64,000 bases of DNA from Pyricularia pennisetigena (GCF_004337985.1 NC_043742.1:1598176-1662175); one strand, 5' to 3'. Positions 36,450 through 48,509 are shown, counted from the first letter of the stretch. Translations and numbers: made by a program. The notes: generated by a model not told the origin, from the letters alone.

Positions 36450-37720
36450 CTCACAAATAAAGCAGAATACTGACACCCACTTTCAGCAGATATAACCTGA
36501 ATCTACGATCTTGCTTGTCCGTCACCGCGCTCTCCGAGTTTATCAAGAGCAGCGAGGCCGCTCTCTGCCTTCCATTCCCATATCCGGCGGTTCCTGAACA
36601 GCAACACGACAACCGCCAGCAGCAGCCATGCGAAGATGCTGGTGACCACGTCCTTGAGACACCTCGGGTTCTCGGTCCATAGTGGCGGCGCACCGACGCA
36701 GCCGGCTCAATAGGCCCACGAACAAAAGTCAGTTGAAGACGGCGCGTTTGGTGTTGCATTTGACGTTGTACGAGACCAGCATGAGGAGCGGCGATTCCAC
36801 GGCCGAGATGCGCGAGGCTAGCCATGAGGCGAACGATGACTCCCTAGCCGGCCTCGGCGGGCACGATCATGATGACCACCACCAGGATGTGGTTTTTGCG
36901 GCATAATCCAGCCGAGAAAAACACTGATCCATAGGGCATCTCTCACGGCGCCCGAGAGAGCCACGTATAGACTATAGCATCGTCTGGTAACTATCGTGAA
37001 CGATGGACTTGATGACTAGAGAGGCAAACTGAAATGATTTGATAGTCAGAATGTTCCTCGCTGAAAGTCATCGATTCAATCAAAACAAAATCTTTGTCAA
37101 CAGCTCACTCACCATGAGTACTGGCGCCGGCAACGATAATCAGCATACCGTACCAAACACACACCACACCTTGGTACCCCCTCACGGCCTCGCTCAGCTC
37201 CGCCGTCGAAAAACGACATCTTGTCGCCGAGCCTTCCCTACACCTAGCCATCCTAGCACCGCAGACCTACTTTTTTCGCGTTCGTCCAAAAAGACTCTCG
37301 GCTTTTGGTCCCTATGGCATCAGGATGTAAAAACAAAAGACAATACCGGTGGCGATGGTCAGGGCGCTGGGCCGAGACGGTCGTTGGCGCCGGCGCCGTG
37401 CGTGTTCGTGTAGCCGAGGCCCCGGGCAGGGCTGTTCATGATCAGGCCGGTCGCGGTGCGGCTGGCATGGTTCTGCCTCTGGTACCAAATGGCCGCGATG
37501 GTAACAAATGCCGGGCTACCGCAGCCTTCTGTGACGCCGAGTAGAAAAGCGGATGGTAACCAAACCGGCAACGTTCACGAGCGCGGCGAGGCAAAGGCGT
37601 TGTTGCCGCTTAGAAGTTGCTGTATTCAGTCGAATAGGCGATCGTCGACTGAAGCTTTCGTATGCGACAAGTCTTTTCTGAACAAAATACTGGCTTTGAT
37701 TTCGACCGGTGGATGAGATT
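36450..37720 (-). pseudogene. Decayed MFS transporter (allantoate permease/Dal5-like family)
   Basis: Read leftward, pieces of a major-facilitator transporter appear in the right order but in changing frames. First comes LCLAALVNVAGLVTIRF, then in another frame FLLGVTEGCGSPAFVTI and AAIWYQRQNHASRT (the shift falls at a TTTT run near 37551), then LTIATGIVFCFYILMP and, shifted again, VFLDEREKSR. Next are an apparent GTGAGT...CAG intron (about 37112-37031), FASLVIKSIVHDSY, LLMLVSYNVKCNTKRAVFN and finally FRNRR. The order of substrate-channel loop, WY-R motif, FLDERE loop, N-T-K-R loop and C-terminal RNRR matches fungal Dal5-type anion permeases. At least four frame changes and several stops mean no functional protein can be made. 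The family call is by recall of motif order only. Confidence 0.65.
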
Positions 37721-40700
37721 TAAAGCGGGGAAAAAAAAAAGTCATAAATTACAATGGAACCATCCTACATAGTAGAGCCGATTTATATAGTCACAGACAA
37801 TCTTCTCATCTAATCAATCAATTGATATTCGGAAATGATGTGGCCGACGAAGAATATAGATGATAAAAAAAAAAAAAACTTCTGTGAGAATTCTAGATCT
37901 TCAATGGCGCCAAAGACGCCTGCATAACGCAGACTTTGCTGGTCGAGATACTAATGGAAGGAGGCGCAAATTGTGTGCAACACCCTCTGGTCAATCTTTT
38001 GAAAAATTTGCTGTTCTTCGGTCAAGGCTCACTGCCAGGATTGACATTATGACCCTACTTTCAATTCGCAGTGCTTCCATCTTGAGTGGGATCGTTGGCA
38101 ACGAGCTTGGTTTCCCATCTTTGCTCAGAACCACCAGGTCGACAGAGGCAGAATGTGTCCGGTTAAACATAGGTTATCTATCAACACTGAATTAAATGAA
38201 CAGGCTCCCATCGCGGGGTCGAAGTACAGGGGCAGATGATTTTTTTTATCCAAGCGATTCTCTGCTCCTGCTACATGGCCATAGCTCGCTATTAACCACC
38301 CTTCTGTTATTTTCCACCTCTTCTCATGCTTCTAGTGGTCTACAGAACGTGCTGATGTTCTGCAGTAAGACAAGTCGCGGGACGATATCGGTCGGCATAA
38401 AGTAATGATATGGCTGACATGGTAGACTTTTTTTCTTCTTCTTTTCGGGGGTGGCATGACGGCACTTTCCGTCTCACCCTAGACTTGGACCGGTGTCTGT
38501 CGAGTCCTTCATCAATCGGTAACACACAAGCATGACGTTTTATTTCAAGCTTCCTTGCTATTCCCACCTTTCTATCAACGCAGACACTCGCGACGTTGGT
38601 ACGGCTCCACGGGCCTGTGGAGGTCTGCAAGGCGGAGACCAAACGGAGGCCAAACGGAGGCCAGATTTGTGCGTATCATCAGGGGAGATGGATATCGGCC
38701 GGGATAGACTTTTCAATGTCGTGGGCTCGGGCGAGGTCCTCGCAGGCGATGGACCCAATGAATTACCTCCAGCTCACGAGGTGGCGACTTCGCTTCTCTG
38801 TAGGCCTATGTAGCCTTCCGGGTCTACAGCCTACAGCCTACAGCCCATGTCATCGCATGCGCATTGTACCAATGCAGTCCGGAACTGCCGTCGGAAAGGC
38901 ATCGAGCCGTATTTTTTGTCGACAAAGACGCCGAAGTGGGAGGGGAATATTTGCTAAGTTTGTGATGCGTGAGGGTGGATGTCTGGCCTCGTCTCTGGGT
39001 CTGTTACGGCAACAGGGCCAAAATCCGATTGGTCGTCTTGCTCCTTCGCCAACGACTCGGTGAGCATGAATACAAAATGTGCTTGAACGAGGGGCCAAGG
39101 TCGCATTGGTCACAGTATCACGCCCAGCTAGGATGCCCGAGATTGGCAGCATCGGTCTGTCGAGGTGCTGAGGCAGGGTGATAAGGCTTGGGTACGCGAG
39201 GCAAAGGATGGTACATGCTGACACTTGTTAGACCCGAGGGTGTTGGACCGGGTGGCGAAGCTCCTGGAAAAAAAAAACAAATGTCAACGCTGTGATGGGT
39301 CAAGTCGGTTTGCTTGGGGAATGCATAGGCACACCGGAGTCTTGCTGCTTAGAGGATGATCACCAGAGTATCTGTGGACTGGAGCTTTGAAGTGGATATT
39401 GCTGTAGAACGGTTGAGCAACGCAGCCGCCGTACCAATACGACCCCTTGCCAAGAATTTTCAAAATGCAGAAAAGTGCGCTACTCGTTGCAGGATTGGGT
39501 TAGATTTTGGGGGCTGCCTTACCCAAGGGGACTACGATTAGCGCCTGCTTCGGGACCTGACCCACACCACTCCCACGTATGGTCTTGGTCTAATTTTGCT
39601 GTGAACCGATCAAGCCGGTGACGCATCCTAGAGGATTTTCAGAAGCGGGAAGAAAAAAGAAAAAGGTAAGAAAAAGCAAATACGAGAAAATGGCAGGCTG
39701 CAGGAGCTTCCCTAACCAGTCAAACAGGCGTTTATGGGCAACTGTGCTTCCCCGTCACTTTAATTTGCATTGATGAAAATGTGTTATGGCTTGATGATGA
39801 AGTGTAACAATGCAGACATTGCTGAGGAATAGGAAGCAGTCAGTGAATGACGCACCCTTCCGCCATTTTAAACCAAGGACCAGGCATGAGTTTGTTGTGG
39901 GAGGAACAAAAACAAAAACCTTTTCCGGAATAAGCGTTTTGCAGGTCGCCAACTGCAATGGTTGTCTGTGAACACAGACTGAAAAGCAACACCACCATGA
40001 CACCAACACAGGGCTAGGCCGCGACAGTATTAAGGGGGGAATTGCAGCCAGCATGCCTTCTGTGCGTGGGCCTCTCGCCCCTTTGGTGCCTGCACTGCTG
40101 GTGGAAACGGTCCACGCAAATCAACCACACATGTTGACCAGATTTTTTTTTTCCCGTTTTTGAAATGAGTAAGTCAATAGAGGGCTTTTTTGATCACCTG
40201 ATTTCAGTGTGATCGGCAGGCTTACAGGCAGACAGAATGCTTCAACAATCATCCATCAGGATTGCTCGACAGAATACGACGAATACAAGATAGGCAACAG
40301 GTTACAAGGCGCAGCTCTGTCGTCGTTAATTAGTCCAGTCATCAGCTACATTTTCGAGACCCTTCCTGAACAGAGGAAGGCCGAGTCGGGCGCCGGCGTC
40401 GTCACCCAGGGCCTGTTGTTGCCAACAATTCTGCAAAGTTTGAGCAGCACAACCCCTGAAACGGCGCTTCTCTCCCTGCGACGCCCCCTGCTCGCCACGC
40501 TGGTGCCCCTTAGAAGCCTGTCAGTTACGGCGATGAAGGCCAGTGTTTAAGACAAGGCTATTTTCAAGGGTTTGGTGGGAAAAGGGTAACACCAGACCCA
40601 CGACCATTTCGGCTTCCCGCTGGAATTAGGTAACAAATAGGTAGAGGGTGGTTCTACGTGCGACAGAGTACACTATGTGATCGCCATCGCCTCAGCCGCC

Positions 40701-43253
40701 GACGTCGTTTATCTCGCTTATCAACTCGGTTTTCACGCCATCGTCGTTTTCGCCCCATAGACCGTCCAAGTCAATTCCACCCATCCTTTCTAAGCAGTAA
40801 GGCAACCACTATCATCTTCTGCTTGACAGGGAAGAGTCGAAGCCTGGCGTTTTTTGCGCGGGATCACTACAATCTTTAGTGAGGATGTAATCCCTACTGC
40901 ATTTCAAAGCCCGAAAGGCTGCGGTGGCGCAAAGAGAACATCCTCGTCAACTTCCTGATCGGGCTACTGAGCATGGGCACCCTAGCCAACGTCGTCTTTG
41001 GCGGCATGATTTTTTCCTAGTCTAGGTCTAGTCTACTTTTCTTCAGTGTTCAGGACGTGATGCTCATCATAGGATGATATTTCATGAGCGCAATGGTTTA
41101 CCGTGGCAAGTGAGGTTCGAGTTTTCAGGGGTTAAGGAGTGTAGTGTAATCTTCTTTGAACAGGACGAGAGCCCCGACGATCAGCAGAGCCCTGTGGATA
41201 GCATAGAGTCAATACCGATCGAAGATGTGTACCGGCATGATCAAAGAGAGGTTGCCCATTGACAGGTCGAGGTTTATATGAGGAGAACAAAAAAAATAGA
41301 CTTTTTAAATAAGTCAGATGTATATTCGGCCGAACAATAGTATGCAGAATATTAAAGCTCAAAGAACATTCAAAGCGCATTGTCACAATGGTCTGACTTT
41401 TTGAGCCATTTATTGACTTAACGCGTATTTCAAATTAAACTGATCGCGGCCCAATTGAGCAAATGCCACGCGGCGGCGTACTTCAGCGTAAATCAAGTGT
41501 CGGGAGGTGGAGGCTTTGGAGGGCACGAATGCAAGCTCCCAGTCAGTCGAGTTAGTTAGCTGGAGCCNNGGTACAGCAAGTGGATAGGACGTGGAGATCG
41601 ATCCAATGTGGGACGGGGAGAATACCGTTTTTTTCCCAAAATCCCATCTTTTTTCGGCCGGCGTTCCCTCGGGACCCACTAAAATTGAGACGAGGCTAAC
41701 TAACTAATCGAGGTAGCCAAGACCAGTGCCCGCAGAGTCGCCTGCCAAGCTGGGTAGGTGTTGAGTAGTGCGAATACTGACAAGGAAATGTGCCCAGTCA
41801 AGGGTATTTATGAGTAAGGTACGCAAAGAAAAAAAAAAAAAAAGGAAGAAGAGACGAAAGGAAGAAGAAGAAAAATAAAAGGCCCAGCAAAAGTAATTGT
41901 CAAAATGCAGTGATCCAGTACATCAAGGTACCAACCTACACCTTGGAGTATCTACATACTAATTACCTAAATAAATATCGCATCATAGCATTTCAAATGA
42001 CTCGGCGCACATTAAAGACAAACCTTTAATGTTAACTAAAACCAAGTCAAAAATAAGATAAAAGCCCCTTGGACTTCTAAAACTCATGTAGTAATATGCG
42101 GAAATTATTTGCAACTGGTTACCGTGGTTATACGACTTGGAATTTGGTAGCCATCATGCAGAGGCTGACGTCTTTGTGTTTTGGGTTCTCGGTTATTATG
42201 ACATGCCGTTTCCTGTTCAGGCCAGTCAAAAAAATGGGTGACATCGGGGCCGTCTATTCCTCCATGACCTCTTTCCTGCCTGTTCTGTAATAGTCGGGTT
42301 AGTATTTAACCCTGCCTTGTTTCTTGGGCTTTTGTGCTGGGGGGGTGATCGAGACGGGTCCATTGGCCGGTTTTGGCAAGAGCGTGTTAGGAGACGGGCA
42401 GGGCGAACCGTCCGTGCGCCACGTTTTACTGGTTCACTGCATTCATTCCCAGTCCCTTGGCGCCATTCGCCGACACCCCCCCACTTTGCACAAACCAAAC
42501 CAAAAATAAATCAGGCATACGATAAATACGAAAGATGATCCGATCGAATCCAAAAAAGTGACAGAAATTTTGTCCATGTAAGCCATGGTAAAGTTGATGG
42601 TAAACTGGCGAGCGAGAAGAACGAGATGGATTTCTTTTTTTTTTTTCTGTGTTTGTTTTACAGCACTGCGTACAGGATTGTCGCTTCAGATGGCAACAAT
42701 AATCGCATCTTTTCCGCAGAGATTGAAACCCTTGATTAGTGTACAACACCTTACTGGTAAAACCGGTAAACTTAATAAGATAGTTAATTGTACTGTACAT
42801 CTGAATTTAATTTGCGATTTATTCTACAGTAGTAAGGGGCCGCGCTGATAACTGAGTTTGGAAGTCTAGATCACTAACAAATGGGTCTAGACAGGAAAGA
42901 CTGAATTCGGATGCTTTTGTCACTCGGGTTGGTCTTCGGCCGAGACAAACGAAATGCACGGTACGTCGTAGGCAATGGGCAGGTAAGGCAGCTAAGGTAG
43001 GGACGGGTGCTGCGGGGCTGGCTGATTCGCTGCAGCGGCCCCGTGCGCCCAGCATCTCTAAGGGAGAAACCAAGGACCACCGGTACGCAAAATGATGCAG
43101 CCAACATCATCCGCACTATGCGGCTGCCCTGGGCCTCCCCCCCGTTGCCTCTCTCTGCACCTTTTCTTCCTCGCCTGGATTAAGGTACGAAGTACGTACG
43201 GTACATACGGTAGATTCCATGGTTTGGTCCATAAGTCTCTCGCTCTCGTAGAC
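37721..43253. other. Gene desert, 5.5 kb
   Basis: No intact gene is supportable. Hydrophobic coding-like fragments occur at about 40670-41000 (+), such as YVIAIASAADVVYLAYQLGF and LVNFLIGLLSMGTLANVVF, but they are separated by stops. An ATG frame at 40209-40550 and others up to 155 codons show no domain. A three-copy CTACAGC tandem repeat lies at about 38823-38845 and a two-base ambiguity at 41568-41569. The final part should carry the promoter of the next Zn2Cys6 gene. Confidence 0.4.
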
Positions 43254-44976
43254 ATGAACGTCCCATCGACGCAGCCACCAGCAGCACGTCACCCACCAAC
43301 GACTCTCTATCCGTCGCCGCCGCCACAGCAGGCTCAAGCTCCCGCTCCCGCGCCTGCCGCTTCTGCCCCGGCCTCTGCGTCCGCGTCCGGGCCTGCGCAG
43401 GGCACCGCCGGTCAGCAACGCGAGCTCGGCAAAAATGCGCTGCGTCGACCACATCGCAAGTCGAGGCTGGGATGTGTGAACTGTAAAGCTCGAAGGGTCA
43501 AGGTACGTAAGCTAGAATTAATTATGCCCCTCTCTCTCTCTCTCTGTCTCTCTCCCTCTCCCTTTCTTGGCGGGACAAAGAATGTACACTAATTTTTTTT
43601 TTCCTGGCCACATCCGCGCAAACCATCCACGCAAACTTCAGTGCGATGAAAGTCATCCTACTTGTGGTTTTTGCCTGGCTAGACAATTGAATTGCCAGTA
43701 TCCTGAACCACCAATACCCGCTGGTCAGCCCCAGCATAATAATAATCTGTACGACCATCAACAACAATCCATCTCGCCTCAATCGCCAGCCCCACGCGGC
43801 GTCATCCCTAAAAATGACCCAAGGCAATCAACTTTTGCGCCATTGGGGCCGGCCTCGGCCACGTCGTCGCCTCCGAATAATTACAGCAACACGATGGGCA
43901 ATCAACATGATCACCGTCAAACTTCGGACATCGCCATAGCCATGGCGGCGGTCACCGTTGCCGCAGGGCCTCTTCCACCCCCCAACAGCCCGGGGTCCAA
44001 CTATGGGCACAATCTGAATATTGACGACCTTGAACTTCTCCTAAACTTTACCAACTCCACTGTCAACTCCATGACGCGCCATAGTCACATCTTGGACCTC
44101 TGGCGGGAGGGTGTGCCGAAGCTGGCCCTTGACCACCCTTTTCTTATGCACGCCATTCTCGCCCTATCAAGTGTCCACCTGGGCCGTTTCCCCGAGGCCG
44201 GCCGCCACCGCAACGCCGATTACTACTTTTCCCAGGCCAAGAATCACTGGTACCAGGCCGAGAAGCTGGTCGGCCCCCTGCTGTCAAGTGGTGTGAATGA
44301 GGTCACATGCCACGCCCTGTACATGTTCGCCTTGATCGCCGCCTTTTTTGCCCTAGCAAGGGGCCCGACCCCCGACAGCTGGTTACCCATGGGCGGCGGT
44401 CCGCACGAACACAAGAACGAGCACATTCTCGAGTGGTCCGTCCTCACCCGCGCCATCATCCCCGACGACAAGGAGCAGTGGGCGCGACTGGAGCGCGGGC
44501 CCGTCGGGGCCTTGGCCTCCCTGACGGTCAAGTGCATGAACATGCTCGCCACCTCGTCGGGGAAGCCAGAGGCAGAGCCGTTTCGCCGGCTGCGCGAGTA
44601 CATCATGGATAGCGAGTATCACAACCGCGAGCTGCGCGACCGGTACATCAGGATAATCAACGGCGTATCCCAGTGCTATTCGGTAACGTACGACGAGCAT
44701 GGCTTTCCGGAGAAGCATGCGCGGGACATGGGCTGGTACTCCTTCGTTGCGGTTGCCGACGACACCAAGTTTCTGGAGCTGCTCAAGAACTTTACGCCGA
44801 ATGCTCTCATCATTTATGCGTACTCGGTCGTCATCGTCAAGGATGTCGACTTTGGCTGGATGACTGAGGGTTGGCCCCATCACACAATGTCTGGCATTTA
44901 TCGACATTTGGAGCCGCAGTACCGTGTTCATTTGTCTTGGCCCATCAAAAAGATTGGATGGGTTCCTCCGGGGTGA
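43254..44976 (+). CDS. Zn2Cys6 transcription factor (sterol-uptake-control/Upc2-like type)
   Basis: Nuclear regulator with an N-terminal zinc cluster and a long regulatory domain, 527 residues. Exons 43254-43502 and 43642-44976 join across a 139-base intron placed exactly within the zinc cluster, after the last Lys before the third Cys, as is common in this class. The cluster is Cys74-x2-Cys77-x6-Cys84-x6-Cys91-x2-Cys94-x6-Cys101, in the context HRKSRLGCVNCKARRVKCDE that is typical of Upc2/Ecm22-like proteins. A Pro/Ala/Ser-rich leader precedes it and an asparagine/glutamine-rich linker follows. The downstream domain (LELLLNFTNSTVNSM, then FLMHAILALSSVHLGRFP) matches the fungal_trans_2 pattern. 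The intron includes a (CT)n tract at 43531-43550. Sterol regulation is only one possibility; many paralogues in this family have other targets. Confidence 0.92.
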
Positions 44977-45289
44977 AGCAAGCTCATGTTGATCTTTTTT
45001 CCTTGTTGATCATGCTCAAAAGATGGCGTTACCTTTGTTCATTTCTATCATCAGAGCTGATAATTTATGCAGCTCTCTTATTCTGGGAGTAATCCGAGGA
45101 TGAGCACTGTGGTTTGGCTGGGAGGCAATTTTTTATTTAGTTTATACCCACGTGTTGATGATGAAATGACTTTCAAGACAACACATTTTATTACCCTATT
45201 TTTGACATAGGTTGCCGCTATTTCTTCCACAGACTGTGCCTAGACAAGTTGGCACTTGATTCGGCTTGGAATCGCCTTCACTGGGAGAT
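44977..45289. other. Convergent intergenic spacer
   Basis: Shared 3' region of the Zn2Cys6 gene and the leftward glutamine amidotransferase-like gene. AT-rich, with nothing else visible. Confidence 0.6.
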
Positions 45290-46352
45290 TTACTCCTTTC
45301 CTCCCATCTCCATGTCACTGTCATCGTCGTCGTCGCCATGAAAGAACCTGAGGATTGCAGCGGCAACAACATCGCCATCGTGGTCCAGGTGGGCCGTCTC
45401 GGCCGCCCGCTCGGCCGTCTCCCGGTCCTTGCCCTCTATGGCGCCCTGTTCGATTCGCATCTCCATTTCACGCTTGACCATCTGCTCGTCAAAGGCGAGG
45501 TGTGCCTGCACCGTGAACATGCGGCGCGGGATGTAGACGCCCTGGACGTTGGTGTGGGAGCTGCTACCCCAGACGGCGACCTGGGTATCCTCGGCCAGCA
45601 GGCCGTTGGCGCTCGAGTACGTCGGCGGCGCCGCCACGTGGTCCTGGTGCATCTGGTGAAGGTGCACGACCTGGTCGTCCGTCTGAAATAGGCGCTGGCC
45701 CACGACGGTCAGGTTGATCTGCGAGTGGCCGAGCTCCCAATCCTGGGACGGCGATGGCCTGACCTCGGCTCCGAGCAGGCGGCACAGTAGCTGGTGGCCA
45801 AAGCAGATGCCCGAGAATCGCATGTCGGGCCGGGTCTCCCAGAGCTCTGTGCCAACAAAGAAGGAGCGGTTAGCACGAGGCCTTTTTTTTGCGTGAGTGA
45901 GATGGTTTCCTCATTGATTGCTTGATCAGATCTACAAAGTCGTATTTCCAAAAAAAAAAAAAAAAAAAAAGCAAGACGCATGCGTTGAAAAGGGACTGAC
46001 CTTTCAGCAACGCCATCAGGTCCTTGATCCAGTCGTCGTCTCCATGCGCGTCGTACATGCTGCCCGTCAGCAGCACGGCGTCGATGCCTTCAAACTCGGA
46101 CACCTTGGGCACCTCGCCGCCCTTATCGGTCACGACGAACCGTATGTCGGCCTCGATGCCGAGGCGCGGCTTGTGCTCGTCGCCGGCGGCCTTGAAGTGA
46201 CGGTGGAGGTTCTCTCCGTACGTGCCCTTCCTCTCTAGCGATTTGGGATGCGGCTCATCCGTCTCAAGGACCATCATGCGTACGATGGGAGGCGAGCTCT
46301 CGCCCTCGCCTCCGTACCTTGTGGTCGCTGCGTTGGAGTCGTCTGCTGTCAT
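45290..46352 (-). CDS. Class I glutamine amidotransferase-like protein
   Basis: Exons 46352-46001 and 45846-45290 join across a 154-base intron (containing a 21-base A run on the + strand) to give 302 residues, the usual size of stand-alone fungal class I GATase-like proteins such as the yeast YLR126C group. The Rossmann-like start (IVRMMVLETDEPHP), the oxyanion strand (AVLLTGSMYDAHGDDDWI) and the nucleophile elbow FSGICFGHQLLCRLLG with Cys132 are clear. The region of the catalytic His is MFTVQAHLAFDEQ (His233). In active enzymes this reads close to QGHxEF; here the residue two after His is Ala235 instead of Glu, although Asp237 and Glu238 follow. The C-terminus ends in an acidic run (HGDDDDDSDMEMG). 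No biosynthetic partner lies nearby, so the acceptor reaction is unknown. It may be non-catalytic as a glutaminase. Confidence 0.9.
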
Positions 46353-46805
46353 GGTTGGATGTGCTGAATGTGGAAAGGGGGGTGGATGACTGGATTTTAT
46401 ACCAAAGTGATTTTAATATTAGAGTGGGTGGGTGAGGTTTTATTTTATTTTTTTGATTAGGATGAAGCTGGTGGAAAATGCTATGAAAGAAAACTGTTAC
46501 ACAAGATTGTACAGAAAACTACCTACAGCCTTGTAACCGTTGAAAAGTCAAGTTGGGGATGCAGCGCTCTTGAAAACATGAAAACAAAAAAAAAAAAAAG
46601 AAGATATAATTCAAATTTAAAGAAGGTACTTTGCACAGATCGATCACGCCACTGTTGCATCCCCCCTGATTTTCCTAAATCGGGACGAGCCATGTGGCTT
46701 TCCATCCAACAGTCCCAAATTTTTCTTTCTTCCTCGTGGCCTCTGTTGGAATTCTCCAGATTCTGTCACCGTCACAGCTCGGCAGTCTGAACAAACTGCC
46801 GTAGA

Positions 46806-46847
<42 letters not shown>

Positions 46848-47670
46848 NACTAAGGCCCGTCCAGCGGGAGGATCCACCGCCATTTTTGATCGTCGGAAAA
46901 TTCGGCATGGAAGTTTTCTACCCGTTGAGAAACATTCTACGGTAAGGCTGGTTTCTCCCCCTGGAAATATTCCTAAAAAAATAAATATTTAAGTTTTTTT
47001 TTTTTTTTTTCTGTTAAATTTCCGTTGTTTATCTGATGTAAGCGATTGCTCAACATTGGATGTGACAACCAATAAATACATCTTTCTTGTCAATTGGGAA
47101 TGATGCGGCCTAACCTGTCTGTCGGGTTTTTCCACAATTACGAATCGTACGTTCGACCAAGGGTTTGTTGCGTCGAAATGACGGATGCCCAGAGAGGCCC
47201 GGGTCCACCAAGTCTGGGGGAAAGCAGTCAAGAGGAATTTAGTCACTTGACCAAGAGAATTCAAGGCCTGTTTCGGCATTCTCCGTAAAACAAGCGTAAA
47301 TTTTTGGGGGAGGATGTGGCTTGCTTCCATCCTGATGTAACCGCTTTTAGCGGTTCGGTACGATCATTGAATTGCTTCCTCGACATGCCGCAAGCTGCTG
47401 GTTTTTGGACCAAAACTGGGTCGGTGGCAATATCTCGGCTGTTGGGCGCCACCGGCGGTATTTTGTATCATTGCGAGCCGCTTGGGCTGTCTGGTAGAGA
47501 CGGCCAGAAAACAAACTGCAGCAGCAGGAAATATATGTCGGGCAATTTTTAGGATATGAGTGATGAATCAACCTGATATCATTCAAAGTTCAAAGAAAGA
47601 AACCAGGGATGGAAGATTGTGAGATTATAATTACAGCTTCAGGGTCGGATGACAAGCAAATTCATTGGTC
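46353..47670. other. Intergenic region upstream of the amidotransferase-like gene and of the tRNA
   Basis: No gene is supportable in these 1.3 kb. It contains A/T homopolymers, including the T39 run listed separately and T16 at about 46994-47010. Frames at 47094-47580 are short and without domains. Confidence 0.5.
46809..46848. repeat. T39 homopolymer with one undetermined base
   Basis: Thirty-nine consecutive T end in an N at 46848. This is the longest single-base run in the window; its true length is uncertain. Confidence 0.95.
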
Positions 47671-47755
47671 GCATCAGTGGTTTAGTGGTAAAATCCATCG
47701 TTGCCATTCGCAGAATAAACTCGATGGGCCCCGTGTTCGATTCACGGCTGATGCA
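47671..47755 (+). tRNA. tRNA-Gly (anticodon GCC) with a 14-base intron
   Basis: A complete cloverleaf can be folded. The acceptor arms GCATCAG and CTGATGC pair perfectly, with discriminator A at 47755. The D stem is GTTT/AAAT around AGTGGTA. The anticodon stem is CATCG/CGATG with loop TTGCCA-T, giving anticodon GCC, and the T arm is CCGTG-TTCGATT-CACGG. A 14-base intron (47707-47720) sits one base 3' of the anticodon, the canonical nuclear position. The internal B box GTTCGATTC is intact and a T6 run follows at 47766. A 3' CCA is not encoded, as expected for a nuclear eukaryotic gene. Confidence 0.97.
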
Positions 47756-47765
47756 TCGTCCATTA

Positions 47766-47771
47766 TTTTTT
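47766..47771 (+). terminator. RNA polymerase III terminator of tRNA-Gly
   Basis: Six consecutive T begin 11 bases after the tRNA 3' end. Confidence 0.85.
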
Positions 47772-48509
47772 GTCATTTTTTACTCTTCCTGATTTCCTTT
47801 TATCGATTATTTTTTCTTCTTGTTTCACTGGCTGTGGAGAGAAGTGGGCAGCGGCATTTCCAAAAGCGCTAAATTTATTGCAACTGTAGTGGTGCTGTAA
47901 GATTTAGTTGTATGTATGTAGGTAGCTAGATAAGTAGCTAGGCGCTACTGGTGTGAACTTTCGTGAGCGGTCTAGGCAGGATACAGTTATCTTTTTCTTC
48001 TGCACCTATAGTAGCCAGTACCTGAGGCGGAAAATACGAACACTTGATTCCGCGGAAAGAAACTACTTATTTTCGAGATTCATCACCTAATATTACATCA
48101 CCTACGTAGAAGGGTACCCAAGTGCTCTGTATGGTGATAAAGCTTTTGTTCTCTACTATCCTGGCTGATGGGTAATTAGTGTGGAAGCTTGACGGCCATG
48201 TGGCACAGAAGCCCGTCCCTGCCTCCTCTCTTCGAATCATGCCACCACAATTATGGAGATTGAAAACCTTGATGGTCAGGAAAAGGAGGCAGTCGCAGGC
48301 CAGGTTGCGGCTGGCATGGATTCTTTTCCGCTCTGGAAATGAGTTTCCATTATTAAAGTCGGTTACCATCTGCAGATGGCCTAGTTTGCAATGTTTATGG
48401 TACAACCTTACATGTCAGATATCGAATAACGCTGAGCAAAACTTGGCTGTGCACATGAAATAATTTGCTATATCAACTCAGTTATCTTCCGTCTTCATCA
48501 CTGCCCTCC
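47772..48509. other. Spacer between tRNA-Gly and the flavin monooxygenase gene
   Basis: No gene is visible; the right-hand part should contain the monooxygenase promoter. A frame at 48179-48463 has no domain. Confidence 0.55.

Noticed and set aside
36420..36460. AGGTACCTAGGTACCT-like palindromic repeat as a transposon end
   Set aside because: Short, with no matching partner or target-site duplication found nearby; similar GGTACC/CTAC words are scattered in the window.
43092..43253. Upstream in-frame extension of the second Zn2Cys6 protein
   Set aside because: It would add 54 residues of leucine/cysteine-rich sequence unlike this class; the ATG at 43254 gives a normal Pro/Ser-rich leader.
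47609..47872. An 87-codon frame
   Set aside because: It reads through the tRNA-Gly gene and its terminator.
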